Shown here: positions 1 to 12,720 of the stretch, piece by piece | How the letters are laid out: each line of letters begins with the position of its first letter | How positions within the stretch are numbered: the first letter of the stretch is position 1 | Source: Microvelia longipes | Taxonomy: Eukaryota; Arthropoda; Insecta; Hemiptera; Veliidae | Reading direction: 5' to 3' | Assembly (NCBI GenBank): GCA_018340805.1 | Contig: JACMZG010001870.1 | Coordinates: 49,537,115-49,601,114, forward strand | DNA length: 64,000 nt | Notes under the pieces: model-generated | The model's database searches: none | What the model saw: the letters and a program-made list of their open reading frames with translations, nothing else | What the model was told of the DNA's origin: nothing | Position numbers and translations under genes: made by a program

Positions 1-279
1 AAAGCTCTAAAAAGTCGAGTTAAAATTTAATTAGACAGTATAGGAGGAGTAAGAGGCTGAGGGGAACCTCTTGTTCAGACTCTATTCAGAACTTTTCACT
101 AACTTCTACACTATAGTAGAATACTATTTTCATTTAGTATAACACCATTGTATTTTAAAGATATTAAGAATATTCAATCTTAAAAATATATTTAAGAAGA
201 TCAGTAGTCATAAATTAAATTGTAGTTTAAACTAATTTACTTTGAAAGCAAACTATATTTTAAAAAATTATATAGTTTT

Positions 280-369
280 TGCTTGTTACATTTCCTAGGT
301 GTCTCTCGCACAATTATATTGTGTCAACTATTCATGTTTTGCAAAACTCAGTAGTATCAAATAATATAA
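280..369 (+). mobile_element. 3'-end fragment of dispersed repeat family P
   Basis: This stretch runs from GCTTGTTACATTTCCTAGG through a hairpin (CACAATTATATTGTG) to GCAAAACTCAGTAGTATCAA and an AT-rich end. The same terminus recurs at 16.57, 17.70, 26.28, 42.06, 42.35 and 42.6 kb. The copies share this end but start at different upstream points, which is the pattern of 5'-truncated retroelements. No coding capacity is visible. Confidence 0.6.
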
Positions 370-485
370 ATTATATAGTTACTTAACTTCGCTTACTAAA
401 CCCTACGGTGTGTTGACGAATTAAAATACAAACTTGACCAACAACCTAAAGCTAACAGTATTGTAGTGTATCCTGTGAAATAACT

Positions 486-1285
486 GCTTCGTAATGTCGC
501 TTAGCATACAACCGAATCGTATTGTCGCCTAGCATACAACAGAATCGTATTGTCACCTAGCATACAACCAAATCGTATTGTCGCCTAGCATACAACAGAA
601 TCGTATTGTCGCCTAGCATACGCCTAGCATACAACCGAATCGTATTGTCGCCTAGCATCAACCGAATCGTATTGTCGCCTAGCATACAACCGAATCGTAT
701 TGTCGCCTAGCATACAACCGAATCGTATTGTCGCCTAGCATACAACCGAATCGTATTGTCGCCTAGCACACAACCGATCGTGTCGCCTAGCATACAACCG
801 AATCGTATTGTCGCTAGAAAATAATTGCATCGTATTTTCGCCTAGCATGCAACAGAATCGTATTGTCGTCTGGAAAATAACTGCATCGTATTGTCGCCTA
901 GCATACAACCGAATCGTATTGTCGCCTAGCATACAACAGAATCGTATTGTCGCCTAGCATACAACAATCGCGCCTAGCATACAACAGATCGTATTGTCGC
1001 CTAGCATACAAACAGAATCGTATTGTCGCCTAGCATACAACAGTATTGTCGCCTAGATCGTATTGTCGCCTAGAAAAAATTGCATCATATTTTCCCCTAG
1101 CATACAACAGAATCGTATTGTCGTCTGGAAAATAACTGCATCGTATTGTCGCCTAGCATACAACCGAATCGTATTTTCGCCTAGCATATAACATCATCGA
1201 ATTGTCCCTGACAAATAACAACATCGTAATTGCGGCAGGAAAATAATAACACCGACTGCATCGTATTGTGGCTTAGCATGTAACA
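486..1285. repeat. 28-bp minisatellite array
   Basis: About 25-28 copies of a 28-bp unit containing CGTATTGTCGCCTAGCATAC and ending ACAACCGAAT. Units vary by small deletions. A variant unit ending AAAATAACTGCAT occurs at about 815-885, 1060-1140 and 1200-1260. The array ends directly against a T25 run at 1286. Short open frames across it come from the repeat. Confidence 0.9.
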
Positions 1286-1450
1286 TTTTTTTTTTTTTTT
1301 TTTTTTTTTTACAATTCTTTATTAATATATAAATAAGTAGGTATACATTTCAAAAATAATATACAAAAGATACCTCCTGCTTAGATCAGGAGATCTGTGC
1401 TGCAGGAGGGAGTCTAATTGGCTTTATAAATTTTTTTATATTTGATACAT
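1286..1450 (-). pseudogene. Possible retroposed 3' end with poly(A) tail (minus strand)
   Basis: A run of 25 T (1286-1310) is followed by ACAATTCTTTATT. On the minus strand this reads AATAAA, seven bases, then A25: a polyadenylation signal and tail. The body lies to the right (1311-about 1450) and holds a small hairpin, CTCCTGC near 1375 with GCAGGAG near 1402. I do not recognise the parent sequence. It could equally be the tail of a truncated LINE. Confidence 0.4.
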
Positions 1451-1456
1451 GCGTTT

Positions 1457-3980
1457 TTTTTTTTTTTTTGGGGGGGGGTTAGTTTAAATAAAGATAATAA
1501 AGAAAATATTTGATGAATAAATGAGTATTGATTTATGTTATTATGTTATATGCCAACGACATTACCGAACTGTCGTTGGCATATAACAAAATCGTATTGT
1601 CGCCTCTCAAATAATTCCATCAGTAGCGTTGTTTGACAAGCAGCTCTGTAGCTTATATTAAAGCTCGCGTTTTACAGCATGGAATTCGAACTATGTTTTA
1701 ACTTGGTTTATTCATAAACTTAAATTAAGATTAGACATTTTACCCACCTAAACTGTCACAAAATTTCTATTTAAAAAATGTTTCTAAGATAAAAATTTTT
1801 TACATTCTTGTTAAATTAATACAAGTTCTTAAAACAGACTCTTAAGCACACTAAAATAAAAGTTGGGCGATATTAAAAACTTTGATTAGAACACCATTCC
1901 CCTCTAAAAATCTAAACAACTTTTTTTACAACATTTTTTTTTCTTTTGTTTTACCTAGTTATCTCTTCAAATAATTTTCGGGGGGGGGGAGATTTTCTCC
2001 TCCGAAAAAACTCTTTTTTCCACTGATGAGGTCCGTTGTATTGTTGAAGTTGTTGTTTCTGTTGTTTTGCTAAAGGATAGAAATGGTTTTTAAGGCCCAT
2101 TTAAAGAGCGGAGAGGGGGGGGGTTACACATTGAGCCCCTTTATGTTATGCTATTATTAAAGGTAACTAACCCTTAGAACAATATTATGAAAACCATTGT
2201 ATTACGATATCTACAACACGGGACTCGCCTTCCACTGGAAAACATTCTCGTACAAAATAAAACTTTTTCTACTTAACTTTTTCTTTCAACTGTCCTTTAT
2301 ATCTTTATTTTATTCAAAGAATAATGAAAAAGTAACTGCAGCTGAACATAAAATGTTATTCCTCGTAAGTACTTTACCTTGATAAGTACGGTTAAGCCCA
2401 ACTTTAAACCGACCAAAAATAAAGGTTTATGGCAGCGCAACAGTTATAATCCATTTTTATAATACGTAATTTTTATTTATTGCGTACATTTTTAATATTA
2501 CTCAAGATTATTAATACTTGTTTGTGTCTCCATAATACTAAATGAGAATTAGTTTATTTAATTTAATGAAATCTAGTCTCTTCTAGGCCCTCAACTAAAA
2601 CTAGTCATACAGAACGAGTTGATTTTATGATAATAACTTAAAAATGTGAGAAGAATATTATGGTAAGAGAGGTTAGTTTCAGAGCTGCCGCTAGAGGCCA
2701 GCACTGAGTTCACTTCTATCATGTCTAACGCTCTTTTATACCTTCCGACATTCTATGCTTATTGTATTCTTTGGTAAATTTTATAATTTGCTCTCTTAGC
2801 TAAATCACTTTTGTTATTTTACGAAATATCAAGTAAATGCATAAAAATAAAAATTATAAATATTAGTATTCTTATTTTAAATTATTATTTGGAATAAAAT
2901 ATTATTATTATAATTTTATAATATTAAAATATTATTCTAATATTATAAATATTAGAATAAATAATTTTAGAATAAAATTATTCTAAAAATTGACTAATAG
3001 TCATTAAAAAAATATTATTTTTAATTCTTAATATGATAAACATAATTAAAAATAGAGTAGTTTAAGGTGGAGGTGGAGTGGCATGAGAAGCGGGGCGGTT
3101 AATCAGACCAAAGCATCGCAACATCCCAGTTTTTAGTTCCTATTTAACCAAATGTAAATAATATAATATAATTAAAGTTTAGGAAGACTTAATTGTACGA
3201 GTCCAAGAAATTTACTCTTTTATAATGTAAATAATAATCTTAGTTTTGTCTGCCAACGTTACATACTGCTACTAACACTCTCTAGAGAGGTAAATAGCAT
3301 TTACAATGCGAGTTAACGAGACAATCAACTTACCACGCAAGGAGTAGATAAAATTGACTTCCTGAACATTGACGCTTATTAGATAAGCCGTAGTAAAAAG
3401 TTGAAATCTCGTTTTGGAACATGAAACGCAACTACTATAAAAGAGCGATCTTCATACAAACCTCCGAAACTCTACCAAAGTCCTATCAAACAAAGGAAAT
3501 AATTTAAAAATTTTTTAAATACAAACTTATCCATTATGAAATACAGGGTACTTTGAAAATCGACTCATAAAGCACCATTATGAACTTATTAATTCAAAAG
3601 TTTCACCATAAAAAATAATCATAAAAGTAAGAGGAAAACAAAGAAGTCTAATTTTGAAGTAAAAATATGACCATAATAAATGTTTAAATGGATCAAAAAG
3701 ATTATAAAAAGAAAAAGAACATAAAAAGTTTCCATTCCTTTTCCTTTAAAGAATATCTATATTTTCATTTAGTTTATAAAACACCTGAGCTTTCGATTTC
3801 TTTTAAAAGATAAATTATGTTTTTTTAAAGTAAACTTAATACGTGGAATAGAAGTTTAAAGGACAGTAAAAAGTTGGATAGAAGGAACGCAGTAAGGATT
3901 CAGTTAAAGATTGTATGGACATGCGCATTTAATATTTTAACGCGGTTGGGTAATCGGGAATTACAACGCGATTAAAATTA
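1457..3980. other. AT-rich intergenic DNA, nothing recognised
   Basis: It starts with a T17-G9 homopolymer junction (about 1457-1482). G runs of 9-10 lie at 1980-1989 and 2115-2123. There are short AT-rich simple tracts at 2830-3040. No coding frame with domain-like content was seen. Confidence 0.6.
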
Positions 3981-3990
3981 AATCTGATAT

Positions 3991-4270
3991 AACCAATAAC
4001 AACACCTAAATCTCTTTACAAAACCTTTATTAAAACTAGAGCCGGTTTCCGACCTCACGATCATCATCAGTGCCAAAGTGTCGAAGAAGGAGAATCCTAG
4101 TCTGACTTTTTAGGCAGAGTCATATAGAGTCATAGTCCGCTATATGACTCTGCCTAAAAAGTCAGATTCTCCTTCTTTGACACTCCGGCACCGATGATGA
4201 TCGTGAAGTCGAAAACCGGCTCTGGTTTTAATAAAGGTTTTGTGGAGAGGTTTCGGTGTTGTTATTGGTT
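3991..4270. mobile_element. Foldback element with paired hammerhead-like motifs
   Basis: The two halves are inverted copies of about 125 bp. The outer ends are AACCAATAACAACACC and its complement GGTGTTGTTATTGGTT; the centre lies near 4130 with GGCAGAGTCATAT facing ATATGACTCTGCC. Each half carries a GATGATGATCGTGA...GAAAACCGG motif (minus strand 4041-4074, plus strand about 4187-4215), degenerate members of the family described at 53.4 kb. No coding sequence. Confidence 0.75.
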
Positions 4271-4378
4271 AGCTGTGTTTATTCCACTGCTCAGTTTTTT
4301 ATTAATAAAGCCTGATATATTGTCAAGTTATATGATGTGAAGGTATTTGTTGATAAGAAATGCTCACAAATGTGAGCA

Positions 4379-4828
4379 TCGCATCAATCCCAGCACGGGC
4401 CTCTGGGATTTCTATGAGAAGGATGAAAAATCTGCATACCGTGTCCTTCAGAAGGAGGGACGTAAAACCTGTGGTCTCGAGCCTGTGCGTTGTCAGGTAC
4501 TCGTAAAAGATCCCTTACCCTAAATGAAACTGGGTATAGGCAAATTTAGGATTCATGATAATACTATAGTGTGTCTGCCTTGTAGTTTAATGTGAATGGA
4601 TGTTTGGTCTCGTTTTTTATACACTATAAGAGTCAGTGAAAATATGTATGATTGCTTGAAAAAGCATGAGAGGAACCATAGAAATTCACACGGCTCTTCT
4701 GTCTAAATTAGATGAAATATACCACTTGAAATTAAAAGGAGTAGAACACTATCTTAGGGAGATGGCAAAAAGGGCCCAACAATTTGCTTGGTAGCTACCA
4801 CCACTCCCCTATATTACTACTACTTAGA
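4379..4828 (+). mobile_element. SINE1, 5'-truncated copy
   Basis: It matches the full-length SINE1 at 26.6-27.2 kb on the opposite strand. It begins inside the tRNA-like head at ATCAATCCCAGCACGGGCC, continues through the body (GGACGTAAAACCTGTGGTC, GAGCCTGTGCGTTGTCAGGT) and ends at a short TATTACTACTACT tail. The A box is missing, so this copy lacks a complete internal promoter. Confidence 0.75.
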
Positions 4829-4829
4829 A

Positions 4830-5880
4830 GGAGGACTTAGGTAACATAACACAGCGTTAAGGCGCCACGAAAAACTGGTCTCTTTGTAGTACCAGACCAC
4901 AATAACCCTTCCGCTAGTAGTTTATCATAATATCTATCTAAAATGAGCTATGTTATGATACAAAAATATAAGAAAAAAAAATAAATACGATAAAGATATC
5001 AAGATAAAAAATCAAGATACAAGATAAGAAATGATATGATAATAAAAGTCATTTTTTTCTCAGTCAGATGATAAAAGTAAAAAACTTTTCCTGCTAAAAA
5101 TATAATTCTAACACAAGCACAGATCTGTTGCCATGGCGAACTTATTCAATTTTCCTTGCTTATTATTTTAACTTTAGTTTATATTTATAAAAATACAGTA
5201 AGCATCCACCTCCCTCCCTCGAGCCACCCCCTAGCTGGGGAGGCAAGGGTTATAAAGGTTTATAAGAGTAGAAAGATATTTGTAGGCCGTATATAAAGCG
5301 TTGTTCTAATGGACCTTTTCTAAGTTTACATTTGCATTTCATCCCGGTATAACCCTTTTAGAAGTATAAGAGCTTTTCCCTATTCATCTAGAACCCTAGT
5401 TAGACGTCTACTGTAATATACTGTATAGATACTGCAAGTGAAACAATACAACCCGTCTAGGATAGACTTTACCCGCACTACCTCCTGCAAAAACGTTAAA
5501 AAGCTCTACTTTACGAGAAAACTTGGCAATTCCAAGTAACTTGAGTTTCCATTCTAAGCATCCGAGTAAGCATTGTACGCATGTGCAAACTTATACAATT
5601 TAATTACTACTTGGAAATATACGTCGACAGATATTGAATCGATGAATTTAATTTAATTTAGTGTTAGTTGGTATATAAGAGATTATGTATATGACGGAAA
5701 TTTCAAGTTTTATTAACTTGATAAAGTAAAGACAGTGTAGTATTTTCTCAAGTAAAAATTATAGCCCTAACAATACTTAATATTTAAGCTATTTTAACTA
5801 TTGTAAGTAATTTTAAGTAAAATTAAAATAAAAATGCAAATATATATTACATGAAATGCCGTGAGCACAACTTAATACAC
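4830..5880. other. Intergenic DNA, nothing recognised
   Basis: AT-rich sequence with a purine-rich stretch at 4970-5060. No repeat copy, RNA gene or credible exon was identified. Confidence 0.5.
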
Positions 5881-5884
5881 ACCT

Positions 5885-7866
5885 AAACACAAAATTTTTC
5901 TACACACTCAAATTTTCCTATTTTCCTACACACTCAAATTTTCCTACAGACTCAAATTTTTCTACACGCTCAAATTTTCCTACACCTCAATTTTTCTACA
6001 GACTTAAATTTCCTACACATTATGATTTTACTAGACACTCAAATTTTCCTACACATTCAATTCTCTACATACTCAATTCTCCTGCATACTCAAATTCTCC
6101 TACATACTCAAATTATCCTACATACTCAAATTATCTACATACCAAATTCTCCTACATACTAAAATTTTCCTACACACTAATATTTTTCTACACAATCAAA
6201 TTTTCTTAATTATCTTCCCCTACAAAGCAACAGAGTCCAAATATATTTAACTAAAATAAATGGATAGGCAATTGAAAAATTAGGAAGTTTCTAGCTTTGG
6301 CTTTCTCACAGAGTTGAAAAGTTATTCTCAGGGAGTATAAAACAATAAATAGAAAGATTTTGTAAAATAGACAGCATAGGAGGTCCTAGTTAAATATCAT
6401 AAGGGGACTTCAGTCCTATACATATTAATGAACATGTATATATTAGACATATATAAACTGATACTTAATTAAAAACATTAAGTTAAATTTATTTTCGTTA
6501 CTTGTATGAAGGCAATGTGATTCTTTGGTGGGGGGGGGGGTATTAAACCAGGAGGGCTTAGGCCCTCTCCAATAATTTCCTATGACAGACAGATTTTTTT
6601 GTGCAATAGGTGAAATAGGCATAAAAAGTACATTTGGTACAGTTTCGGGTAGACAACCTAATATTTATTACAGCTTCAGGTAGAAAACCTAATATTTGGT
6701 ACAGTTTCGATAGACAACCTATATTTGGTACAGCTTCGGGTAGACAACTAATATTTGGTACATTTCGGTAGACAACCTAATATTTGGTATTTCGGATAGA
6801 CAACTAGGTACAGGTTTCAGGTAGACAACCTAATATTTGGTACAGCTTCAGGTAGACAACCTAATATTTGGCAATTCAGGTAAGACAACCTCTATTTGCA
6901 GCTACACGCTCAAATTTTCCTACACACTCAATTTTTCCTACAGACTTAAATTTCCTACACATTATGATTTTACTAGACACTCAAATTTTCCTACACATTC
7001 AAATTCTCCTACATACTCAAATTCTCCTGCATACTCAAATTCTCCTACATACTCAAATTATCTACATACTCAAATTAATCCTACATACCCAAATTCTCCT
7101 ACATACTAAAATTTTCCTACACACAATATTTTTTTCTACACAATCAAATTTTCTTAATTATCTCCCCTACAAAGCAACAGAGTCCAAATATATTTTAACT
7201 AAAATAAATGGATAGGCAATTGAAAATTAGGAAGTTTTAGCTTTGGCTTTCTCACAGAGTTGAAAAGTTATTCTCAGGGAGTATAAAACAATAAATAGAA
7301 AGATTTTGTAAAATAGACAGCATAGGAGGTCCTAGTTAAATATCATAAGGGGACTTCAGTCCTATACATATTAATGAACATGTATATATTAGACATATAT
7401 AAAACTGATAACTTAATTAAAAACATTAAGTTAAATTTATTTTCGTATTACTTGTATGAAGGCAATGTGATTCTTTGGAGGGGGGGGTATTTCAAACCAG
7501 GAGGGCTTAGGCCCTCTCCAAGAATTTCCTATGATAGACAGATTTTTTGTGCAATAGGTGAAATAGGCATAAAAAGTACATTTGGTCAGTTTCGGGTAGA
7601 CAACCTAAATTTATTACAGCTTCAGGTAGAAACCTAGATATATTGGTAAGTTTCGGATAGAAACTAATATTTGGTACAGTTCGGGTAGACAACTAATATT
7701 TGTACAGTTTCGGATAGACAACCTAATATTTGTACAGTTTCGGATAGACACCTAATATTTGGTAAGCTTCAGGTAGACAACCTATATTTGGTACAGCTTC
7801 AGGTAGACAACCTAATATTTGTACAGCTTCAGGTAGACAACTAATATTTGGTACAGCTTCAGGTTA
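5885..7866. repeat. Two-level tandem duplication (about 940 bp x 2) with nested minisatellites
   Basis: The block starting CTACACGCTCAAATTTTCC recurs at 5962 and 6902, a 940-bp period. Each copy holds a short-period array (units such as CTACATACTCAAATTCTC, about 18-19 bp), a unique spacer containing ATAGACAGCATAGGAGGTCC, a G run (6530-6540; 7479-7487) and a 31-bp array with GGTACAGCTTCAGGTAGACA. The 31-bp arrays lie at about 6630-6895 and 7585-7866. Open frames here are repeat shadows. Confidence 0.85.
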
Positions 7867-8107
7867 ATTTTTACTCGTCATTTATGAGCCTAAATGTGTA
7901 TTCCAGTTTTTTCCCGTTTAGATAAACTGATTTTCCCAGAGGAAAAAAGTTGTCAAACATCACACGCTATCTAACAATTATATAAAAATTGTGCGTGCGG
8001 AGCACGCACGACATACTTAAAATATCTAAGTTGATCCCTTCATGGACTGAAAGAATTTTAAATAAATAATGATTATATGCCCGTCCTAGCGATGTATGTC
8101 ACATCTC

Positions 8108-8340
8108 ATTACCCGTCTTAGGGACACTTGTCCCACCAGGGTGTTAATATTCCCGTCTTAGGGACACTTGTCCCACCAGGGTGTTAATATTCCCGTCTTA
8201 GGGACACTTGTCCCACCAGGGTGTTAATATTCCCGTCTTAGGGACACTTGTCCCACCAGGTTAATATTCCGTCTTAGGGACACTGTCCACAGGGTGTTAA
8301 TATTCCCGTTATAGTTATTGTCCCACCAGGTGTTAAGGAA
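8108..8340. repeat. 40-bp minisatellite
   Basis: The unit contains CCCGTCTTAGGGACACTTGT, with starts at 8112, 8152, 8192 and 8232, so the period is exactly 40 bp. Four good units are followed by two or three decayed ones. Each unit carries a small inverted repeat, GGGACACTTGTCCC. Confidence 0.9.
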
Positions 8341-8847
8341 ACCAGGATAGTTATAATAAGGAAACTATTCTAATAGGCAAATGTATAAAATGATTTAAAT
8401 ATGAATAAAAGATAACAGAATGTCTAATGACAAAAACCTTAAAAACCCTAAGTTTATTCTTTAAATTTTGAACGCTCGAAAAGGAGCTAAATTCGAATGT
8501 TAATAAATAACATCCTATAAGTAAATATTTTATTTCTTAACATTTGAAATAAACTTGCATTCCATATAATTTTATAAGAAGCCAATAACAAATTAATAAT
8601 TTTTTAATAATTACGGAGATTTATACGCTATTCTTGTAAATTTATATTTTATTATTTAGTTTAATTATTGTCTTGTATATGATTGATCAGTATGCTGTGT
8701 ATGTAGCAACTTTTTCTAAATATGCAGCCTCATATTGTATTCTTTAATAAATATATTATGTTTCTCTTTATAATGACATTTATTCTCTGTTATTTGCCAC
8801 ACGGCAAAATAGGCACAATTTAAACAAAGAAAGGAAAACAAGAAAAA
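8341..8847. other. AT-rich intergenic DNA, nothing recognised
   Basis: No repeat family or coding signal recognised between the 40-bp array and the left arm of the large inverted repeat. Confidence 0.5.
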
Positions 8848-10056
8848 GCAATAGATGTTGAATAAAAACAAGTAATATGAAGAAATGAGAAATAAGAAGA
8901 AAATACAGGGATGTTTGATTATGTTTACACATGTTCCGGAACCAAGGACACCTCCTACCGGGCTGTATTCCACGCCGAGGCAAATAAAGGGATTTGCCAA
9001 ACTAAATAACCTAAAATATATAAGGGAAAAAAGTTATTTACTATGAAATAAAACAAGAAAATTATATATTTAGACCCCTAATACAAAATAATACAAAAAA
9101 AGAGGAGAAATATATAAGACAAAAAGTAAATAAATACGGAGGGATTTTGACTCTTTTATTAAGTTGGGAAAAAGAAAATGTCAGTGAAAATGAGGAGGAA
9201 GGATAATGAAACCAAAAGGGAAACTAAGGAAATTATAATGACCAGATATAATTTACTATAGAATTACCGGTCTAACTAGTCCCCAGCCGAGTTAACAATA
9301 CATTAAATTTAATAAACATTACCAAGGTCTGTAATGGCATCACCTTACTCCAGTCTGTAATGGATCTTACTAGGTCTGTAATATTTTGCTTTATTACCTA
9401 CTAAATTTTTATCCCAAAGTAAAATGGACTTTTTCTTTATTATTTTTTTGGGATATAAATATAAATTATTGTTATAGAGATAACTGGCAAAGAGACAAAG
9501 TGCGAGCAGCCTGGTTCTTTAGTAATACAAAAAAGACGAAAATCGAAACTAACTATGGTTAAGCATTTCTCTAACATACTCGTTTTACGTTCTCGTATTT
9601 ATTTCGGAAAAAAAGGAATCCACGACGCGGCCATTTTTACAAACTTTTATCCTTACTTATTTTATTCAACTTATTTATTCTAAAATTCAATTGACTTGTG
9701 TTAATTTTTTTTTGAATGTAAATTATTATAAGTCGAAATAGCGGCAAGAAATAATTTTCATAAAATGTTTACTTTTCCTTGTTTAAGTAGGTATATAGGA
9801 AAAGTATTGTGTTGGCAAAAAAAATCCGAAACCGGGATGACACCGGATTTATTCGTTTCTCTCCGGCCTCTTGGGTGGTTCTCCCAAAGTTGTCTGTGTG
9901 TGTGTGTGTCCGTTATCATCGTAGCGCCCAGTGTATTTATGCTAGAGAGTTGAAATTTTGTACAAAAATCAGTCTACCGCTGTTGTTGTGCTATTCGGAA
10001 AATGATTTATTTCATGACGTCATTATCCGTAATAATGACTCAGCAAAAACTTAAAA
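8848..10056 (+). repeat. Left arm of large inverted repeat
   Basis: This arm is the inverted counterpart of 18150-19359. Shared landmarks include GCAATAGATGTTGAAT (8848), GTTCCGGAACCAAGGACACC (about 8933), GTCTAACTAGTCCCCAGCCG (about 9269) and AATGACTCAGCAAAAA (10035). The outer half (to about 9480) looks nearly identical between arms. The inner half, which overlaps a family C repeat, is more diverged and has indels. Confidence 0.8.
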
Positions 10057-10545
10057 CACGGAAAAACAATGCGATCCAATTGAAATTTATCACACATGTA
10101 ACCATGTATAAGACTAACATATGTGCCAAGTTTTAACTCATTATCAGCATTAGTTCAATTTTCATCGAATAATTTGTATACGTTTTTAAGAAAATCGGAA
10201 AATATTACAATTAAATTGAAAATTGGTACAAGTGTAGTACCCCTTGACGTTCTAAATAAGTGTACTAAGTTTCGTTATTATACAACAAGTCTATCTATCT
10301 TGGTGGATTATAAACGTTAAGCAGCATCGAGCGAGATCAATGCCAGGATAGATGACCATTGGGAATAAAACGAATGTATTTACTATCTAAGGACGACCGA
10401 AGCGAGTCCGAAGACGTGGAGCAGTAAACAATTTTACGACTTGTACGTCTGAGGAACAGCGAAGCTTGTAGTCCGAAGCTGGGAAACCGTAGCGGACCCG
10501 ATTTTAATGAGGAAAAGTTCCGAGGTACCCTGTACACAGATTTTT
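9765..10545 (+). mobile_element. Family C repeat (CRE-bearing), near full copy
   Basis: Collinear with 52430-53140. Shared blocks include ATCCGAAACCGGGATGA, a (TG)n tract, GTGTATTTATGCTA, AAAATCAGTCTA, GTGCCAAGTTT, TTATCAGCATTAGTTCA, GCGAGTCCGAAGAC and a final GGAAAAGTTC...GAGGTACCC. TGACGTCA lies at 10015-10022. Open frames here are not conserved between copies. The element class is unknown. Confidence 0.7.
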
Positions 10546-10744
10546 TTTCAATATAACATAAATTTTGGCATATTAAAATCCAATTTTTCTTGTTTATACT
10601 TTTACGGTGTTAAATAAATAGATAAATAAGATTTAGTGATCACTCGAGAATTCCTGATTCTGCTTCAGTGAACCCCCCATTAGAATTCATTTCGGTCTAA
10701 GGATGATTATAAGGACATTAACAAATCTCAAAATTTACGTTTAT

Positions 10745-11245
10745 CTTGGCTGTAGATCACTGTGGCTGTCCATCATACATTTTTTGCTGTAGAAGCATCT
10801 GTGCTGAAATTTTTCTTTTTGCTGCGTAGATCACTGCCTATAATTTTTCTCTTTTTCTAGAAGTGATTGCCTTTTTTTAAGGACTGTAAATTAAATCTTT
10901 TTGCTGTAGATGCACTGTGCTGTACATTTTCTTTTTGCGTTGCATGTGCTGTATCATTTTATTGTTTGCTGTAGATGCACTGGCTGTACATTTACTCTTT
11001 TGCTGTAGATGCACTGTGCTATATTGAAACATTTTTATCTTTTTGCCTGTAATGATGCACTGTGCTGTCCATTTTATCTTTTTGCTGTAGAATGCACTGT
11101 GCTGTACTTTACTTTGCTTACATTTATCTTTGCTGTAGATGCACTGTGCTGTACAATTTTATCTTTTTGCTGGTAGATGCACTGTGCTGTGCACATTTAT
11201 CTTTTGCTGTAGTGTATTGTGCTGCTGTACAGTTTTCTCTTTTTA
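10745..11245. repeat. 36-bp minisatellite
   Basis: About 12-14 irregular units built on TTTTTGCTGTAGATGCACTG followed by TGCTGTACATTTTATC. Length varies through T-run slippage. Confidence 0.85.
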
Positions 11246-11249
11246 AATG

Positions 11250-12715
11250 TGGTTAATTAATATAGAGTAGATTTGCATTTTTTGCAATATTTAATCGTTT
11301 AACAGTGGATGCTGAAGTCATATTAAAAGCGGAAACAAGGGTGGTGTTAAATCCCACTAAGTGTGGGAAAACCACCAAATGGATATTTTTTTATTAAAAT
11401 TTGGGTTATAAATAGCTAAAATTTTCAATACCGTATAAAAGAAATGCAAATTTTATAATCAGAGCTTTAGAGTAAACATTAAATTCATACGCTTACGATA
11501 CAGGCGAGAAAAGGAATGTAAAAAAATTGTCATTGATCGTGTTTTAGAATGAATTTATATTATAGAATAGAAATTATATTTAATGTCATTGATTGCTATT
11601 TCAAATCAATCTCCTGGTAAAGGTAACAGGAGAGAAAAACAAGTTATCAAGTAGTTTGAAAAAAACTTTAAAGAACTAAACATAACAACAAGTGTGCCAT
11701 AAAATAAAAATAAAGGGAAACTTTGAATTAGGGAAAAGAGAAAAACGGTAAAAGTTAAAAAGGGACAGAAAATGCAAGGGGAGGGGGGGTTAATAATATA
11801 AAAAGAGGGTCACACGGAAACAAAACCTTCACGCTACCTACCGTGGGGAGGGGGGGTATCGATTATAAAAAAGTCCGTAATTTTTAATACATTAATAATA
11901 AAGAGGGTTTTTTGTTGAGTTAGTGACCACATTGACAAGTGCTCTGCAAATAGACCTCTCTCCTCCATACCAATACTAAATAGACTCTCTCTCTCCTTTA
12001 TTCCGACATTAAATAGACCATTTATATATGAAATAAATATTATATCTAACGACCCCATTTTTAACAACTTGACCGATAAATTAAATAAGTCAGTATTATT
12101 TATTTGTATTCTTTATTTATACTGGAACTAATTCTTGTTTTTATCATCACCAAGTCTATAATTTAGCCGCTTTACCAGAATGTGTTCGATTTCAATCGAA
12201 TTCGACACACTTAAATTTCAGACCGTTCCGAAGCGTCTTTTGTGTTTTACAGTAGAGTGACGTCACAGTAGAACTATTGGCACAAAGTAAAACATATTGA
12301 ACCAATGAAATTCTATAATTTCTTTTGACATTTTTTTCTTGAAAAAAATGTCATCTTTGCCCAAAAAAATACCAGATTTTATTACTTTTGGTCGACCCGC
12401 TGCTAGTGCGACCCCACAAAAGATAGCTCAAGGAAAAATAAATTGTAGTTTCGCTCCTTAACTAAAAACGTATTCCGTACCACATGGGGCTAGACAAATG
12501 TAATATTTTAATTTTCTGTGGTTTACATGTATTACCTGTGGTTTACATGACTTAAGGACAGTAAGTTCTTTATTATTACATATTTATATAAGTGTGGTTA
12601 TTTATATTATATTTTTTATAGATTTTATTACTAGAGAAGCCCCTATCGGTTAAAATATATAGGTATTACACATACAATTAATTAAACAGTACAAAAAATA
12701 CAGTAACTTATATGA
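11250..12715. other. Intergenic DNA with one small unexplained ORF
   Basis: G runs occur at about 11780 and 11848, and TGACGTCA at 12258-12265. A 37-codon ATG frame at 12348-12461 (begins MSSLPKKIPDFITFGRPAAS) has more balanced codon use than its surroundings and could be a first exon or a remnant of a transposase N-terminus. I do not recognise it, and no splice signal decides the matter. Confidence 0.35.
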
Positions 12716-12720
12716 TAGAT

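Noticed and set aside
2011..2060. CTGATGAGGTCC as a hammerhead core
   Set aside because: No GAAA partner and no stem II partner lie within a plausible distance.
8716..9000. 94-codon minus frame (and its relative at 19149-19451)
   Set aside because: Both come from the two arms of the large inverted repeat, and indels outside a short core break the reading frame between arms.
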